A DNA stretch of 64,000 nt from DASVRZ01 sp038230215 (GTDB lineage: Bacteria; Verrucomicrobiota; Verrucomicrobiia; Chthoniobacterales; DASVRZ01): the NCBI GenBank assembly GCA_038230215.1, contig JBBRNR010000003.1:276292-340291 (forward strand), in the 5' to 3' direction. This document shows, in pieces, positions 7,699 through 17,415 of the stretch. The notes under the pieces are model-generated. The model made no database searches. It was not told where the DNA came from and worked only from the letters and a program-made list of their open reading frames with translations. The stretch's first letter is position 1. Each line of letters opens with the position of its first letter. The position numbers and the translations under genes are program-made.

Positions 7699-9276
7699 AT
7701 GTCCGCCGTCGCACCTTCCAAAATTCTCATTCTCGACTTCGGGTCGCAATACACCCAGGTCATCGCCCGCCGGGTGCGCGAATGCCAGGTTTACTCCGAG
7801 ATCGTGCGCTTCGAGACGCCCGCTGCCGTCCTCGCGCAAGCCGGAGCCAGCGGCATCATCCTTTCCGGCGGACCGGCCAGCGTTTATGCCGAAAAAGCTC
7901 CGCAGCCCGACCCGGCGATTTTTTCCCTCGGGCTTCCTGTGCTCGGCATTTGTTATGGAATGCAACTCCTCGCGCATCATCTCGGCGGTCGCGTGGAAAA
8001 CTCCAGCCGCCGCGAGTTTGGCCCCGGTAAATTGAAAGTCCGCACGGCGTGCCCGCTCTTTCAAAACCTGCCCGAAGAGATCGACGTCTGGAACAGCCAC
8101 GGCGATAAAGTCACCCTGCTGCCATCCGGGTTTGAGTCCGTTGGCACCACGGAAAATTCCCCCTACGCCGTGGTCGAGGACGCCACCCGGAAGTTTTACG
8201 GGCTTCAGTTTCATCCCGAAGTCGTCCACACGCCGCGCGGGAGCGAGATCATCAAAAACTTCGTCCACACCATTTCCGGCGCGAAAAGCGACTGGACGAT
8301 GGGTTCCTTTATCGAGCTGACCTGCGCCGAGATTCGCGCCAAAGTCGGCGATGCCCGCGTCATTCTTGGTCTTAGCGGGGGCGTCGATTCGTCGGTCGCA
8401 GCGGCACTTTTGCACAAGGCGATCGGCGACCAACTCACCTGCGTTTTTGTGAATAACGGCCTGATCCGCGCCAACGAGGCCGAAGCCGTCCAGAAACTTT
8501 TTGGCGAAAACTTTCACATGAAACTCGTCACCGTCGATGCCTCCGCCAGTTTCCTCGGCAAGCTCGCGGGTGTCACCGATCCCGAGAAAAAACGCAAGAT
8601 TATCGGCAACGAATTCGTCCGCGTCTTCGAGCAGGCGACACGCGACTTGAAGGCTGATCACGCGCCAGGCGATGAGTCGCAATACAAGTTTCTCGCCCAA
8701 GGCACCCTCTATCCCGACGTCATCGAAAGCGTCGCCATCGACGGCAACCCGGCCTCGCTCATTAAGAGCCACCACAACGTCGGAGGCCTGCCCGAAGACA
8801 TGGATTTTCAGCTCATCGAGCCGCTGCGCCAGCTCTTCAAGGACGAGGTTCGCAAGGTCGGGCTTGAACTCGGCCTGCCGAAGGAAGTCGTCTTCCGCCA
8901 GCCGTTTCCCGGCCCCGGTCTCGCCGTCCGCATTCTGGGCGAAATCACCGAAGAGAATCTGCGCGTGGTGCGCCAGGCCGACGCGATCGTGGTCGAGGAA
9001 ATGAAAGCCTCCGAGTGGTATTACAAAGTCTGGCAATCCTTCGCCGTTCTCCTTCCCGTCCGTTCGGTCGGAGTAATGGGCGACGAGCGCACTTACGAAA
9101 ACACCATCGCGCTTCGCATCGTCGAGAGCCAGGACGGCATGACTGCCGACTGGGTGCGGCTGCCCTACGATATTCTTGCCCGCATCAGCACCCGAATCAT
9201 CAACGAAGTGAAAGGCGTCAACCGCGTGGTTTACGACATTAGCAGCAAGCCGCCCGCCACCATCGAGTGGGAGTAA
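7699..9276 (+). CDS. guaA: GMP synthase (glutamine-hydrolysing)
   Basis: A 525-residue enzyme that converts XMP to GMP using glutamine and ATP. The N-terminal class I amidotransferase (about 1-200) shows GICYGMQLLA with the nucleophilic Cys and GLQFHPEVVHT with the catalytic His. The ATP-pyrophosphatase domain has the P-loop LSGGVDSSVAAALL (about 226). The C-terminal dimerisation domain ends with PPATIEWE, the classic GuaA terminus. Start ATG 7699 follows the cyclophilin stop closely. A long open frame on the opposite strand (7450-9333) is a compositional shadow. Confidence 0.98.
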   Translation: MSAVAPSKILILDFGSQYTQVIARRVRECQVYSEIVRFETPAAVLAQAGASGIILSGGPASVYAEKAPQPDPAIFSLGLPVLGICYGMQLLAHHLGGRVENSSRREFGPGKLKVRTACPLFQNLPEEIDVWNSHGDKVTLLPSGFESVGTTENSPYAVVEDATRKFYGLQFHPEVVHTPRGSEIIKNFVHTISGAKSDWTMGSFIELTCAEIRAKVGDARVILGLSGGVDSSVAAALLHKAIGDQLTCVFVNNGLIRANEAEAVQKLFGENFHMKLVTVDASASFLGKLAGVTDPEKKRKIIGNEFVRVFEQATRDLKADHAPGDESQYKFLAQGTLYPDVIESVAIDGNPASLIKSHHNVGGLPEDMDFQLIEPLRQLFKDEVRKVGLELGLPKEVVFRQPFPGPGLAVRILGEITEENLRVVRQADAIVVEEMKASEWYYKVWQSFAVLLPVRSVGVMGDERTYENTIALRIVESQDGMTADWVRLPYDILARISTRIINEVKGVNRVVYDISSKPPATIEWE

Positions 9277-9297
9277 AATCCGGAGTTCCATAGTCGA

Positions 9298-10104
9298 ATG
9301 GAATCGCTGATCGCCCGTGCGTTGTCTGAGCATCAGGTGACTGCATCCAGCCTTTGGAAGCGGCGGATTTTGTTAGTATTGAATCTAACTCCGCCGCTGC
9401 TCGTCGGCCTGCTTGGAGTTACACATTTATGGGTCTGGTGCTATGCCACCGTCGTTCATGCGCTTTTGTTAGTCGCGTTGTTCTATCCACAGTCTGCCAT
9501 ATTAGGACCGATACTAACCAAACTCCCGACGGACGAAAAGATCGTCTGGCTCACCATCGACGACGGCCCTTCTGAGGACACTATCGAGCTGGCGGAAATG
9601 TTGGAGACCATGGGAGTGCATGCCACCTTTTTTCTGAAGGGAAAAAAACTGGCGTCCCATCCCGACGGTGTCGCCGCGCTGCAACGCCACGGGCACTCTG
9701 CGGCCAATCACACGCAAAACCACGACCTCGCCCGCTTCTGGATGTATCCGCCTTGGAAAGTTGCCCGCGAGTTGGACGAGTTCCAATCGACTGCGAATCG
9801 AATGCAACTCCCGCTGCTTCCGGCGTTTCGTTGCCCTGCGGGTATCAAAAACCCGTTTCTCCACGGCATTTTGCGGCGGAAAAAACTCACCCTCGTCGGC
9901 TGGAGCGTGCGCGCCTACGACGGCATGCGCTGCCATCCAGAGAAAAATCTTACTCGCATTCTGACAGGACTCCAGCCCGGCGCGATCCTGCTCGTGCACG
10001 AGGGAAAATTAGACGCACTCGGACGGCCTGCCAGTGTCGCTTTTATCCGCGATCTGGTCTCAGCCGTCCAGACTGCGGGCTACCAATTTGCAGCTATCGG
10101 CTAA
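9298..10104 (+). CDS. Membrane-anchored polysaccharide deacetylase (NodB domain)
   Basis: A 268-residue protein. The first 75 residues carry two hydrophobic segments (RRILLVLNLTPPLLVGLLGV and WVWCYATVVHALLLVALFY), so it should be anchored in the membrane. Next is a carbohydrate esterase 4/NodB domain: TIDDGPS holds the metal Asp, HTQNHD the two metal His, and FRCPAG the motif-3 region. LLVHEG replaces the usual LLHD/LLH motif. The substrate is probably an N-acetylated glycan such as peptidoglycan or an exopolysaccharide (inference). It follows guaA by 21 bases. Confidence 0.85.
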   Translation: MESLIARALSEHQVTASSLWKRRILLVLNLTPPLLVGLLGVTHLWVWCYATVVHALLLVALFYPQSAILGPILTKLPTDEKIVWLTIDDGPSEDTIELAEMLETMGVHATFFLKGKKLASHPDGVAALQRHGHSAANHTQNHDLARFWMYPPWKVARELDEFQSTANRMQLPLLPAFRCPAGIKNPFLHGILRRKKLTLVGWSVRAYDGMRCHPEKNLTRILTGLQPGAILLVHEGKLDALGRPASVAFIRDLVSAVQTAGYQFAAIG

Positions 10105-10182
10105 ACACAGCCACCAACGAGCGCGCCCGGTTGACGATAAATGTGTAACTCAACCGCGTACTCACCGTCCGTCCATTTTCCG

Positions 10183-10437
10183 TCATTTACGGAAACGGCA
10201 ATGTGAGTGCGGGCTGGCTCGGACGCCGATGAGTGTTCCTGAAAGACTAGTCTGCGCCCCACGCACAATGCCGTAGCTACTCGGGCTGGACCGCACGGAG
10301 ATCGTGTAGGAAGGCTTGGCCGTTCCGACTAAAAACGAACTAATGACACTAAATCCTGAGGGATCGATCGCGCTCAACACAATGGTAGCCTCGCCCACCG
10401 TCGGACCAGTAATGAGCTGGAGTCCTTGGGCGGTCAC
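10183..10437 (-). pseudogene. Possible remnant of an Ig-like-repeat surface protein
   Basis: The 404-base stretch 10105-10508 between two plus-strand genes has one open minus frame of 84 codons. It contains GPTVGEATIVLSAIDPSGFSV and KPSYTISVRSSPSSYGIVRGA. These look like one edge of a bacterial Ig-like/putative-Ig domain (strand-rich S/T/V pattern with a linker 'YTISV.PSS'), but there is no credible start or signal and the end is ragged. Most likely it is a fragment of a large secreted protein left after deletion; a chance open frame is the alternative. Nothing else is visible in the stretch. Confidence 0.3.
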
Positions 10438-10508
10438 GGTGCAAATCTCCTTCCGCCGCTGAATTGATTCTTGTTAGACACACTGCGCGAGCGACGCTTA
10501 GATTCCCC

Positions 10509-11996
10509 ATGCTCACGCCCTGTCCTGTTTACATCGGTGGCGAATGGAGAAACCTCTCCCATCTCCCCACGTCGCCTGTCTTCAACCCCTCGCGCGGCGA
10601 GGTCATCGCCGAGGTGCCGATGGGCGACGCGGCGCTCGTCGATGAAGCCGTCGAAGCCGCAGCGGCTGCTTTTCCTAGTTGGATGGAAACCCCGCCCACG
10701 GAGCGCGCCCGCATTTTTTTTCGCTTCAAGATTCTGCTCGAGGACCACTTCGATGAACTCGCCACGCTCGTCAGCCGCGAGCACGGCAAAACCGCCATTG
10801 AGGCACGGGGCGACGTTCGCCGCGGGATCGAAATGGTCGAGTTTTCATGCGGAGTTCCATCGTTATTAATGGGCGAAATTCTCGAAAACGTCGCCCGTGG
10901 GATCGACTGCGATGCCATTCGCCAGCCACTCGGCGTCTGCGCAGGCATCACGCCCTTTAACTTCCCCGCGATGGTCCCGCTCTGGATGGTCCCGGTCGCG
11001 CTCGTTTGCGGCAATACCTACGTGCTCAAGCCCAGTGAAAAAGTCCCGCTCACCGCCATTCGACTTGGGGAGTTATTGGAGGAAGCCGGGTTGCCGAAAG
11101 GTGTTTTTAACATCGTCCACGGCGGCCGCGAAGTCGTCGATGCGCTGCTCGTTCATCCCAAAGTCCGCGCGATTTCTTTCGTTGGCTCTACGCCCGTCGC
11201 CCGCCATATTTATCTAACTGGAACGCAAAACGGCAAACGCGTCCAGGCCAACGGCGGCGCGAAAAACTACGTTCTCATCATGCCCGATGCCGACCTTGAA
11301 CCGAGCGTGAAAGGCGTCACTGAAGCCGCTTTCGGCTGCGCCGGGGAACGCTGCATGGCTGGCTCCACGGCGGTCGTCATCGGGGACGCGGCGAAACATT
11401 TCCTCCCCACTCTGATCGACGCCACGAAAGCAATCCAAGTCGGCCCCACCGACACCGCGAACCAGCCCAATATGGGACCGGTCATCACTCAGGCGCACAA
11501 AGACCGTGTGGAAAATCTCATCGCCAGCGGTTTGCAACACGGCGCGAAAATCGCCGTCGATGGACGCGGTGTGCGCATTGCCGACGCGCCGGACGGGTTT
11601 TTCGTTGGCGCGACGATTCTGGACCAAGTCGAGTCGCATATGACTGTGGCCCAGGAGGAAATCTTCGGCCCCGTGCTGAATATTATGCGGATGGACGACC
11701 TCGACGCCGCCATCGAGCTGACCAACCGTTCCGTCTTCGGCAACGGCGCGAGCATTTTCACCCGCTCGGGCAAAGCTGCACGCGAATTCAAGCACCGCGT
11801 CAAGGCTGGCATGGTCGGGATCAACATCGGTGTCCCTGCCAGCATGGCGTGGTTCCCCTTCAACGGCTGGAACGACTCGTTTTTCGGCGACCTCCACATG
11901 CAGGGTCGGGAAGGCGTGCAATTTTTTACCCAACTCAAAGTCACGACAAGCCGCTGGTTCAGTTACGACGAAGGCAGCATCTGGGCGGAAAAATAA
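10509..11996 (+). CDS. mmsA: Methylmalonate-semialdehyde dehydrogenase (CoA-acylating)
   Basis: A 495-residue aldehyde dehydrogenase. The ITPFNFPAMVPLWM motif, QANGGAKNYVLI and FGCAGERCMA are characteristic of the MmsA/IolA subgroup. The catalytic Cys lies in GERCMA, and the general-base Glu of other ALDHs is replaced by Asn in GGAKN, as expected for CoA-dependent members. It oxidises methylmalonate or malonate semialdehyde to propionyl- or acetyl-CoA in valine or inositol catabolism; which pathway applies here is not shown by neighbours. ATG 10509 is preferred over the upstream in-frame extension. Confidence 0.9.
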   Translation: MLTPCPVYIGGEWRNLSHLPTSPVFNPSRGEVIAEVPMGDAALVDEAVEAAAAAFPSWMETPPTERARIFFRFKILLEDHFDELATLVSREHGKTAIEARGDVRRGIEMVEFSCGVPSLLMGEILENVARGIDCDAIRQPLGVCAGITPFNFPAMVPLWMVPVALVCGNTYVLKPSEKVPLTAIRLGELLEEAGLPKGVFNIVHGGREVVDALLVHPKVRAISFVGSTPVARHIYLTGTQNGKRVQANGGAKNYVLIMPDADLEPSVKGVTEAAFGCAGERCMAGSTAVVIGDAAKHFLPTLIDATKAIQVGPTDTANQPNMGPVITQAHKDRVENLIASGLQHGAKIAVDGRGVRIADAPDGFFVGATILDQVESHMTVAQEEIFGPVLNIMRMDDLDAAIELTNRSVFGNGASIFTRSGKAAREFKHRVKAGMVGINIGVPASMAWFPFNGWNDSFFGDLHMQGREGVQFFTQLKVTTSRWFSYDEGSIWAEK

Positions 11997-12027
11997 CTGT
12001 TGCTGTTCGATCTTCGGAAAGAAGATA

Positions 12028-12101
12028 CGGAGTCGACGGGGCTCGAACCCGCAACCTCCGCCGTGACAGGGCGGCGCTCTAACCGATTGAGCTACGACTC
12101 C
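12028..12101 (-). tRNA. tRNA-Asp (GTC)
   Basis: The reverse complement folds as a 73-nt cloverleaf plus discriminator G: acceptor GGAGTCG/CGACTCC, D arm GCTC/GAGC, anticodon arm CCGCC-CTGTCAC-GGCGG with anticodon GTC, and T arm GCGGG-TTCGAGC-CCCGT. The discriminator G at 12028 fits tRNA-Asp. No CCA is encoded. It lies between mmsA and the DUF2017 gene. Confidence 0.95.
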
Positions 12102-12184
12102 AAAAATTTTGGAGAGCGGTCATTTTAGGTCGAAAACCACGTCCAGCAACGATTATTTTCGGGAATTTCCAGTCTAAACGAGGG

Positions 12185-12679
12185 CTATGGCAGTGCCGTT
12201 ATGATGAGTTCCTGCATCCAGCCGTAGATCGTGATTTGATAAAGCACGAGCTCGCGCAGCGACTTGAGCTGGGGCGGAAAACGCTCGCCCAGCTCCTCGT
12301 CGCTGAAGGCATAACGCGAAGCCAGAACGAGTCGGGCCTGATTCAGTGCGCTCAACCAGGCATCGGCGTGCTCCAGGGGAATCTGCAGGCGAAACGGGAA
12401 ATCGTCATCGACATCCGTCTCGCAGAGATTCTCCGCCAGATCGTGCTCCACCTGAGACACGGCGGAGCGAAACTGTGTTCTCAGTTCCGGAACGACAAGT
12501 TCCTGCCAGTCGGCAGCGAGTTCCGCGTTATCCTTCGTGGGTGAGGAAAAAAGCCGATCTTTCGCCAGCGTATTGTCATCCGCGTCCGCCGCTTGGGGAA
12601 TCTGGCGGATTAACTCGGCCAGAAAGGGATCGATCCCGACAAATTCCGCGTATTGGCTGCCATGTCGATAGAACTTCAT
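12185..12679 (-). CDS. DUF2017-like protein next to clpS
   Basis: A 164-residue, mostly helical, acidic protein. It starts 5 bases after clpS stops on the same strand. DUF2017 proteins are known as clpS neighbours in Actinobacteria. This protein has a similar size and layout (an opening that may include a short degenerate beta part, then helices ending 'LVLYQITIYGWMQELI'). I therefore call it DUF2017-like from context plus general resemblance, not from a clear motif. A role in ClpS/ClpAP-dependent proteolysis is possible but unproven. Confidence 0.6.
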   Translation of the reverse strand: MKFYRHGSQYAEFVGIDPFLAELIRQIPQAADADDNTLAKDRLFSSPTKDNAELAADWQELVVPELRTQFRSAVSQVEHDLAENLCETDVDDDFPFRLQIPLEHADAWLSALNQARLVLASRYAFSDEELGERFPPQLKSLRELVLYQITIYGWMQELIITALP

Positions 12680-12684
12680 CGTGT

Positions 12685-12963
12685 CTAATCCTTCTCAATC
12701 GTCGCCAGCAGGAGAAACCCGTGGAGCTGCTGCACGATCATTTCCGCCTTCTCGCGCCCACCCGTCCAGACCACCGAGCGGCCCGCCTTGTGCACCTCCA
12801 TCATGTGCTTCTCGGCACGTTTCCGATCAAACCCCAGCACGCGTTGGAAAACCATCGTCACATAGCTCATCAGATTCACTGGATCGTTGTGCACCACCAC
12901 ATTCCAAGGCCGTTCAACCGACTCCTCTGTGCGCGTTTTTTCCTGGGTGAGCGTCTCAGCCAT
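12685..12963 (-). CDS. clpS: ClpS, adaptor for ClpA/ClpC N-degron proteolysis
   Basis: A 92-residue adaptor. Seen: VVVHNDPVNLMSYVTMVFQRVLGF, the N-degron pocket with the conserved NDP; AEKHMMEVHKAGRSVVWTGGREKAE, where MEVH is the family H/M motif. It delivers substrates with bulky N-terminal residues to the Clp chaperone. The unstructured N-terminal tail (about 17 residues) needed for delivery is present. Its first 8 bases overlap the end of the upstream gene, so translational coupling is likely. Confidence 0.95.
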   Translation of the reverse strand: MAETLTQEKTRTEESVERPWNVVVHNDPVNLMSYVTMVFQRVLGFDRKRAEKHMMEVHKAGRSVVWTGGREKAEMIVQQLHGFLLLATIEKD

Positions 12964-13573
12964 GCAACCTTCCTAAAATCGTCCCATTTCCCCGATGCGA
13001 AACCATTTTTCTCTGCAAAAATCCGCCGATTACCTCAGCCGCATCCGCCAGCTTTTCCTGCACATGTCCGTCGTGCCAGTCGGGGGCGCCACAGCGGAGT
13101 TCCATATAAATGTAAGCCAGCGCGGCGGCCCGCTGACCAATCGCAAATACGCCGCAGCGCGCCCCGAAGACCGTCGCCAGATGCGCCACCGTCCCGCCCT
13201 CGTCAGCCGTCTGTCGCATTCGCGAAAGACATTTCACACCTGCCGGCACGCCCTCGCGCAGGAGCAGGCGCCCGGCGCGTCCGCTGCCATTGCGAAGCAA
13301 CTCGGATGCGTTTCGTAAAATCCGCCCGTCGCACTCGATCAGCTCACGGCCTTTTTCATCGCCACCCAGAATCACCGCCTCCAGCAGGCCGGGCAGAATT
13401 TCCTGTTGAAAAATCCCATGCAGCCAGACGGAAAACCGGTCGTCCAGCGAACGAAACCCCGGGTAATACGTCACTGCCGACATGGCGATCAAAGCCGGGT
13501 TCGCCACCCGCACCACGCGCTGGCATTCCTCCACCATGCTGAGGAAGGAACGTTCTGGCGCCAGCGTTTTCAT
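12956..13573 (-). CDS. Unrecognised alpha-helical protein upstream of clpS
   Basis: A 205-residue protein from ATG 13573 (MKTLAPERSFLSMVEECQRVV); starts at 13615 or 13693 are also in frame. I do not recognise the family. Visible features: an Arg-rich centre (RELIECDGRILRNASELLRNGSGRAGRLLLREG), three cysteines, and a helical C-terminus. There is no signal peptide or clear membrane segment. Its stop overlaps the clpS start by 8 bases, so it belongs to the same transcript as clpS and the DUF2017-like gene. A link to proteolysis would be only guilt by association. Confidence 0.6.
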   Translation of the reverse strand: MKTLAPERSFLSMVEECQRVVRVANPALIAMSAVTYYPGFRSLDDRFSVWLHGIFQQEILPGLLEAVILGGDEKGRELIECDGRILRNASELLRNGSGRAGRLLLREGVPAGVKCLSRMRQTADEGGTVAHLATVFGARCGVFAIGQRAAALAYIYMELRCGAPDWHDGHVQEKLADAAEVIGGFLQRKMVSHRGNGTILGRLHG

Positions 13574-13680
13574 GGCTGGGACGTTACCATGCCGGGTCCG
13601 GTTTTCAAATTCCATGGCGCCCAGTAAGCGTGCTGAGACCGCGGGGACGACACGCCATTTTTGTGCTAGTCTCGACGCCG

Positions 13681-14526
13681 ATGCGAATCTCACGACGCGC
13701 TTTTTTCAGGACCACACTCGGGGCAGCCATCGGCGCAGGAATCGTTTACCCGGCGCTGGCCGAACCGTGGCGCGTGGCCGTGGAAAAAATCAACATCCGC
13801 CTGCACGGGCTCCCGGCGTCGTTTGAAGGCTTCAAAATCATCCAGCTCAGCGACCTGCATTACCGTCCCTACACTACGCTGCGGCAGATCGCGCACGTCG
13901 TCGATCTCACCAATGCCCTGAAACCCGACCTGGTCGTTATCACTGGCGACTTTATTAGCCTGGGACACGACCACATTAACGAGCTCACGCCCATTCTTAT
14001 GAAGCTCGAGGCACGCCACGGCGTCACCGGCGTTCTTGGCAATCATGATCAGAGTTCCGGAGCGGGCGCCATCACCGCCGCGCTCCGCCAGTCGGCAATG
14101 GAAATGCTCCGCAACCAAGGTCGCGAACTCACCCATGAAGGCTCCAGCATTTATCTCGCCGGGGTGGATTCCATCTGTGGAGGGGGCGGCGCGTATCCGC
14201 ATCTGAACAACGCCCTCGCGGGTCGCGCCCCAGGCCAGACTACCATTCTCCTCGCCCATGAGCCCGACTTTGCAGACCGCCTTCCCGTTTCCGCCGGCAT
14301 CTCACTACAGCTCTCCGGACATTCGCACGGCGGTCAAATCTGCCTGCCGCTGCTCGGCGCGCTCGTCCTGCCGGACTGGGGCAAAAAATACTGGAAAGGC
14401 CTCCGCAAAGTAAACCAGACCCAGCTCTACACGAATCGTGGCATCGGAACCATCGGCTTACCCATGCGAATAGGCAGCCTGCCGGAAATCACGGAGATTA
14501 CCCTCGGCTTGCCGACCCCAACCTAA
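13681..14526 (+). CDS. Tat-exported calcineurin-like metallophosphoesterase
   Basis: A 281-residue protein. The N-terminus MRISRRAFFRTTLGAAIGAG is a twin-arginine signal (SRRAFF). The phosphoesterase motifs follow: LSDLHY (D..H), TGDFIS (GD), LGNHDQ (GNHD), then AHEP and SGHSHGGQ (GHxH). Close relatives are YaeI/YkuE-like phosphodiesterases; YkuE is a Tat substrate in Bacillus. Lipid or nucleotide phosphoesters are candidate substrates. ATG 13681 is chosen because the Tat motif starts there. uvrC begins one base after its stop. Confidence 0.9.
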   Translation: MRISRRAFFRTTLGAAIGAGIVYPALAEPWRVAVEKINIRLHGLPASFEGFKIIQLSDLHYRPYTTLRQIAHVVDLTNALKPDLVVITGDFISLGHDHINELTPILMKLEARHGVTGVLGNHDQSSGAGAITAALRQSAMEMLRNQGRELTHEGSSIYLAGVDSICGGGGAYPHLNNALAGRAPGQTTILLAHEPDFADRLPVSAGISLQLSGHSHGGQICLPLLGALVLPDWGKKYWKGLRKVNQTQLYTNRGIGTIGLPMRIGSLPEITEITLGLPTPT

Positions 14527-14527
14527 C

Positions 14528-16177
14528 ATGGCTGAAATCCTCCGCGAACGCCCCGACCTCAATAAAAAACTCCACGACGTGCCGCACCGGCCCGGCGTCT
14601 ATTTAATGCGCGACCGGCTCAATCGCGTGATCTACGTGGGTAAGGCCAAGGACCTGCGGAAACGCGTCGGGCAGTACTTCATGCCGTCGCGCAAGATGAC
14701 CGCCGATGCGAAGACGCGGGCCTTGTTAGACACTGTGTGGGACTTCGAAGTGCACACTGTGAAAAGCGAGCCCGAGTCGCTTTTGTTGGAAGGCAAACTG
14801 ATCAAGGAATACCGTCCGAAATACAATGTTAGTTTTCGCGACGACAAACACTTTCTCCTGGTCAAGGTGGACATCACCGAGGAGTGGCCGCGCTTCCGTT
14901 TATCCCGTCAAAAAAAGGACGACAACGCGCGCTACTACGGTCCATTTGCCCATGCTGGAGCACTACGGCAGACGCTGGCCTTCATGCGAAAAAAATTTGG
15001 CGTGCTAACATTTGGACGCGGCACGCCGACCGAGCGAGAGCTGAAGTCCTCGACCTACCAGGTTCCAATGAAACTCGCTGATATTTCCGCCGCGGAATAC
15101 CGCGAACGCGTCGAGCAGGCCTGCGATTTCTTTACCGGGCAATCCAAGGAATTGCTCGCGCCGCTCGTCGAGGAAATGGAGAAGGCCGCCGCCAAACTCG
15201 ATTTCGAGCGTGCGGCGGAACTCCGCAACATGCTCGACGATCTGCGCCGCACCACCGCCCCGATGCGCCGCTTCACGCGCCATTCGCTTCCAACTCAAAT
15301 CAACCCGCAGGACGATTTGTTAGTCCTGAAGGATGCGCTGCAACTCGACCGTGCGCCGATGGTCATGGAGTGCTTCGACATTTCTAACATCTCCACCACG
15401 CATGTCGTCGCCAGCATGGTTAGTTTTCGTAACGGAGTTCCCGACAAATCCAACTATCGCCGGTATCGCATCAAAACGGTGCAGGGCCAGAACGATTTCG
15501 CGAGCATGGCCGAGGTGGTTAGGAGACGGTATTCGCGCGTGTTGTTAGAAGGAAGAGAGAAACTGGAAACCAGAAACCTGAAACCTGAAAAGGAAAATGC
15601 CGACGCTCTCGTCGATTATTCAGGCGAATACACCCAAGAATCTCCGATGGATTCGATGGAGCGACTCCAGCATACTCAGGGTTCAGGTTTCCAACTTCAG
15701 GTTTCTCCCGTCCGCCTGCCCGACCTCATTATCGTCGATGGCGGACGCGGCCAGCTCAGCTCAGCTTGCAAGGAACTCCAGCGCCTCGGTTTGCACGAGC
15801 TGCCCATTATCGGGCTCGCCAAGGAACATGAGGAAATCTGGCGTCCGTCGCGTCCCCTGCCCCTTCAACTCCCACACGACTCAGGTGCGATCCGACTCTT
15901 GCAACGCATCCGCGACGAAGCGCACCGCTTTGCCAACGGCTACCATCAGCTTCTCATGAAACGCCGCATCGGCGAAAGCATTCTCGACGATTGCCCCGGC
16001 ATCAGCCAGAACCGGAAAAATCTTTTGCTCCAGCATTTCGGCTCGGTGAAACGCCTCCGCAAAGCCAGTGTCGAGCAAATCTCGGCCATCGAAGGTATCG
16101 GACCGCGACTCGCCGAAAACCTGGTCGCCTTCCTCAAGCGCCGCGAAAATCTGCCCGTCGGCCAGCCCGGTTTCTAG
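14528..16177 (+). CDS. uvrC: Excinuclease ABC subunit UvrC, without the usual cysteine cluster
   Basis: A 549-residue incision subunit of nucleotide excision repair. The N-terminal GIY-YIG nuclease is clear (RPGVYLMRD, VIYVGKAKDLRKRVGQYF, with E/N later). The UVR motif is at about residues 218-233 (AAAKLDFERAAELRNML), the RNase-H-like endonuclease shows ECFDISNIS, IVDGGRGQL and RDEAHRFA, and tandem HhH motifs close the protein (CPGISQNRKNLLLQHFGS, AIEGIGPRLAENL). Odd points: the CxnCx7Cx3C segment that normally binds an iron-sulfur cluster (about residues 150-190) has no cysteine, and a repeat-bearing insertion sits at 15563-15705. Length is below the usual 600. Confidence 0.95.
   Translation: MAEILRERPDLNKKLHDVPHRPGVYLMRDRLNRVIYVGKAKDLRKRVGQYFMPSRKMTADAKTRALLDTVWDFEVHTVKSEPESLLLEGKLIKEYRPKYNVSFRDDKHFLLVKVDITEEWPRFRLSRQKKDDNARYYGPFAHAGALRQTLAFMRKKFGVLTFGRGTPTERELKSSTYQVPMKLADISAAEYRERVEQACDFFTGQSKELLAPLVEEMEKAAAKLDFERAAELRNMLDDLRRTTAPMRRFTRHSLPTQINPQDDLLVLKDALQLDRAPMVMECFDISNISTTHVVASMVSFRNGVPDKSNYRRYRIKTVQGQNDFASMAEVVRRRYSRVLLEGREKLETRNLKPEKENADALVDYSGEYTQESPMDSMERLQHTQGSGFQLQVSPVRLPDLIIVDGGRGQLSSACKELQRLGLHELPIIGLAKEHEEIWRPSRPLPLQLPHDSGAIRLLQRIRDEAHRFANGYHQLLMKRRIGESILDDCPGISQNRKNLLLQHFGSVKRLRKASVEQISAIEGIGPRLAENLVAFLKRRENLPVGQPGF
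15563..15705. repeat. Inverted 'gaaacctgaa' repeats inside uvrC
   Basis: 15563-15590 reads tggaaaccagaaacctgaaa followed by cctgaaa. About 100 bp later, 15682-15705 reads ttcaggtttccaacttcagg plus tttc, the reverse complement of the same word family. The two arms flank an acidic, low-conservation stretch of UvrC between the catalytic LLEGREK and the LPDLIIVDGG strand, in frame. It looks like a palindromic element tolerated in a surface loop. Confidence 0.5.
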
Positions 16178-16191
16178 CCACGAACCTGCAC

Positions 16192-17334
<1,143 letters not shown>

Positions 17335-17415
17335 GAAAGCTCTACAGTCCCACACGCAGCCTTGGTTAGAAAAAATCCATCCAGTTTTTTTTCGATTGCG
17401 AATCATTAGCTACTT

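Noticed and set aside
7450..9333. 627-codon open frame antisense to guaA
   Set aside because: Mirror of guaA codon bias; no family motif, and guaA is unambiguous.
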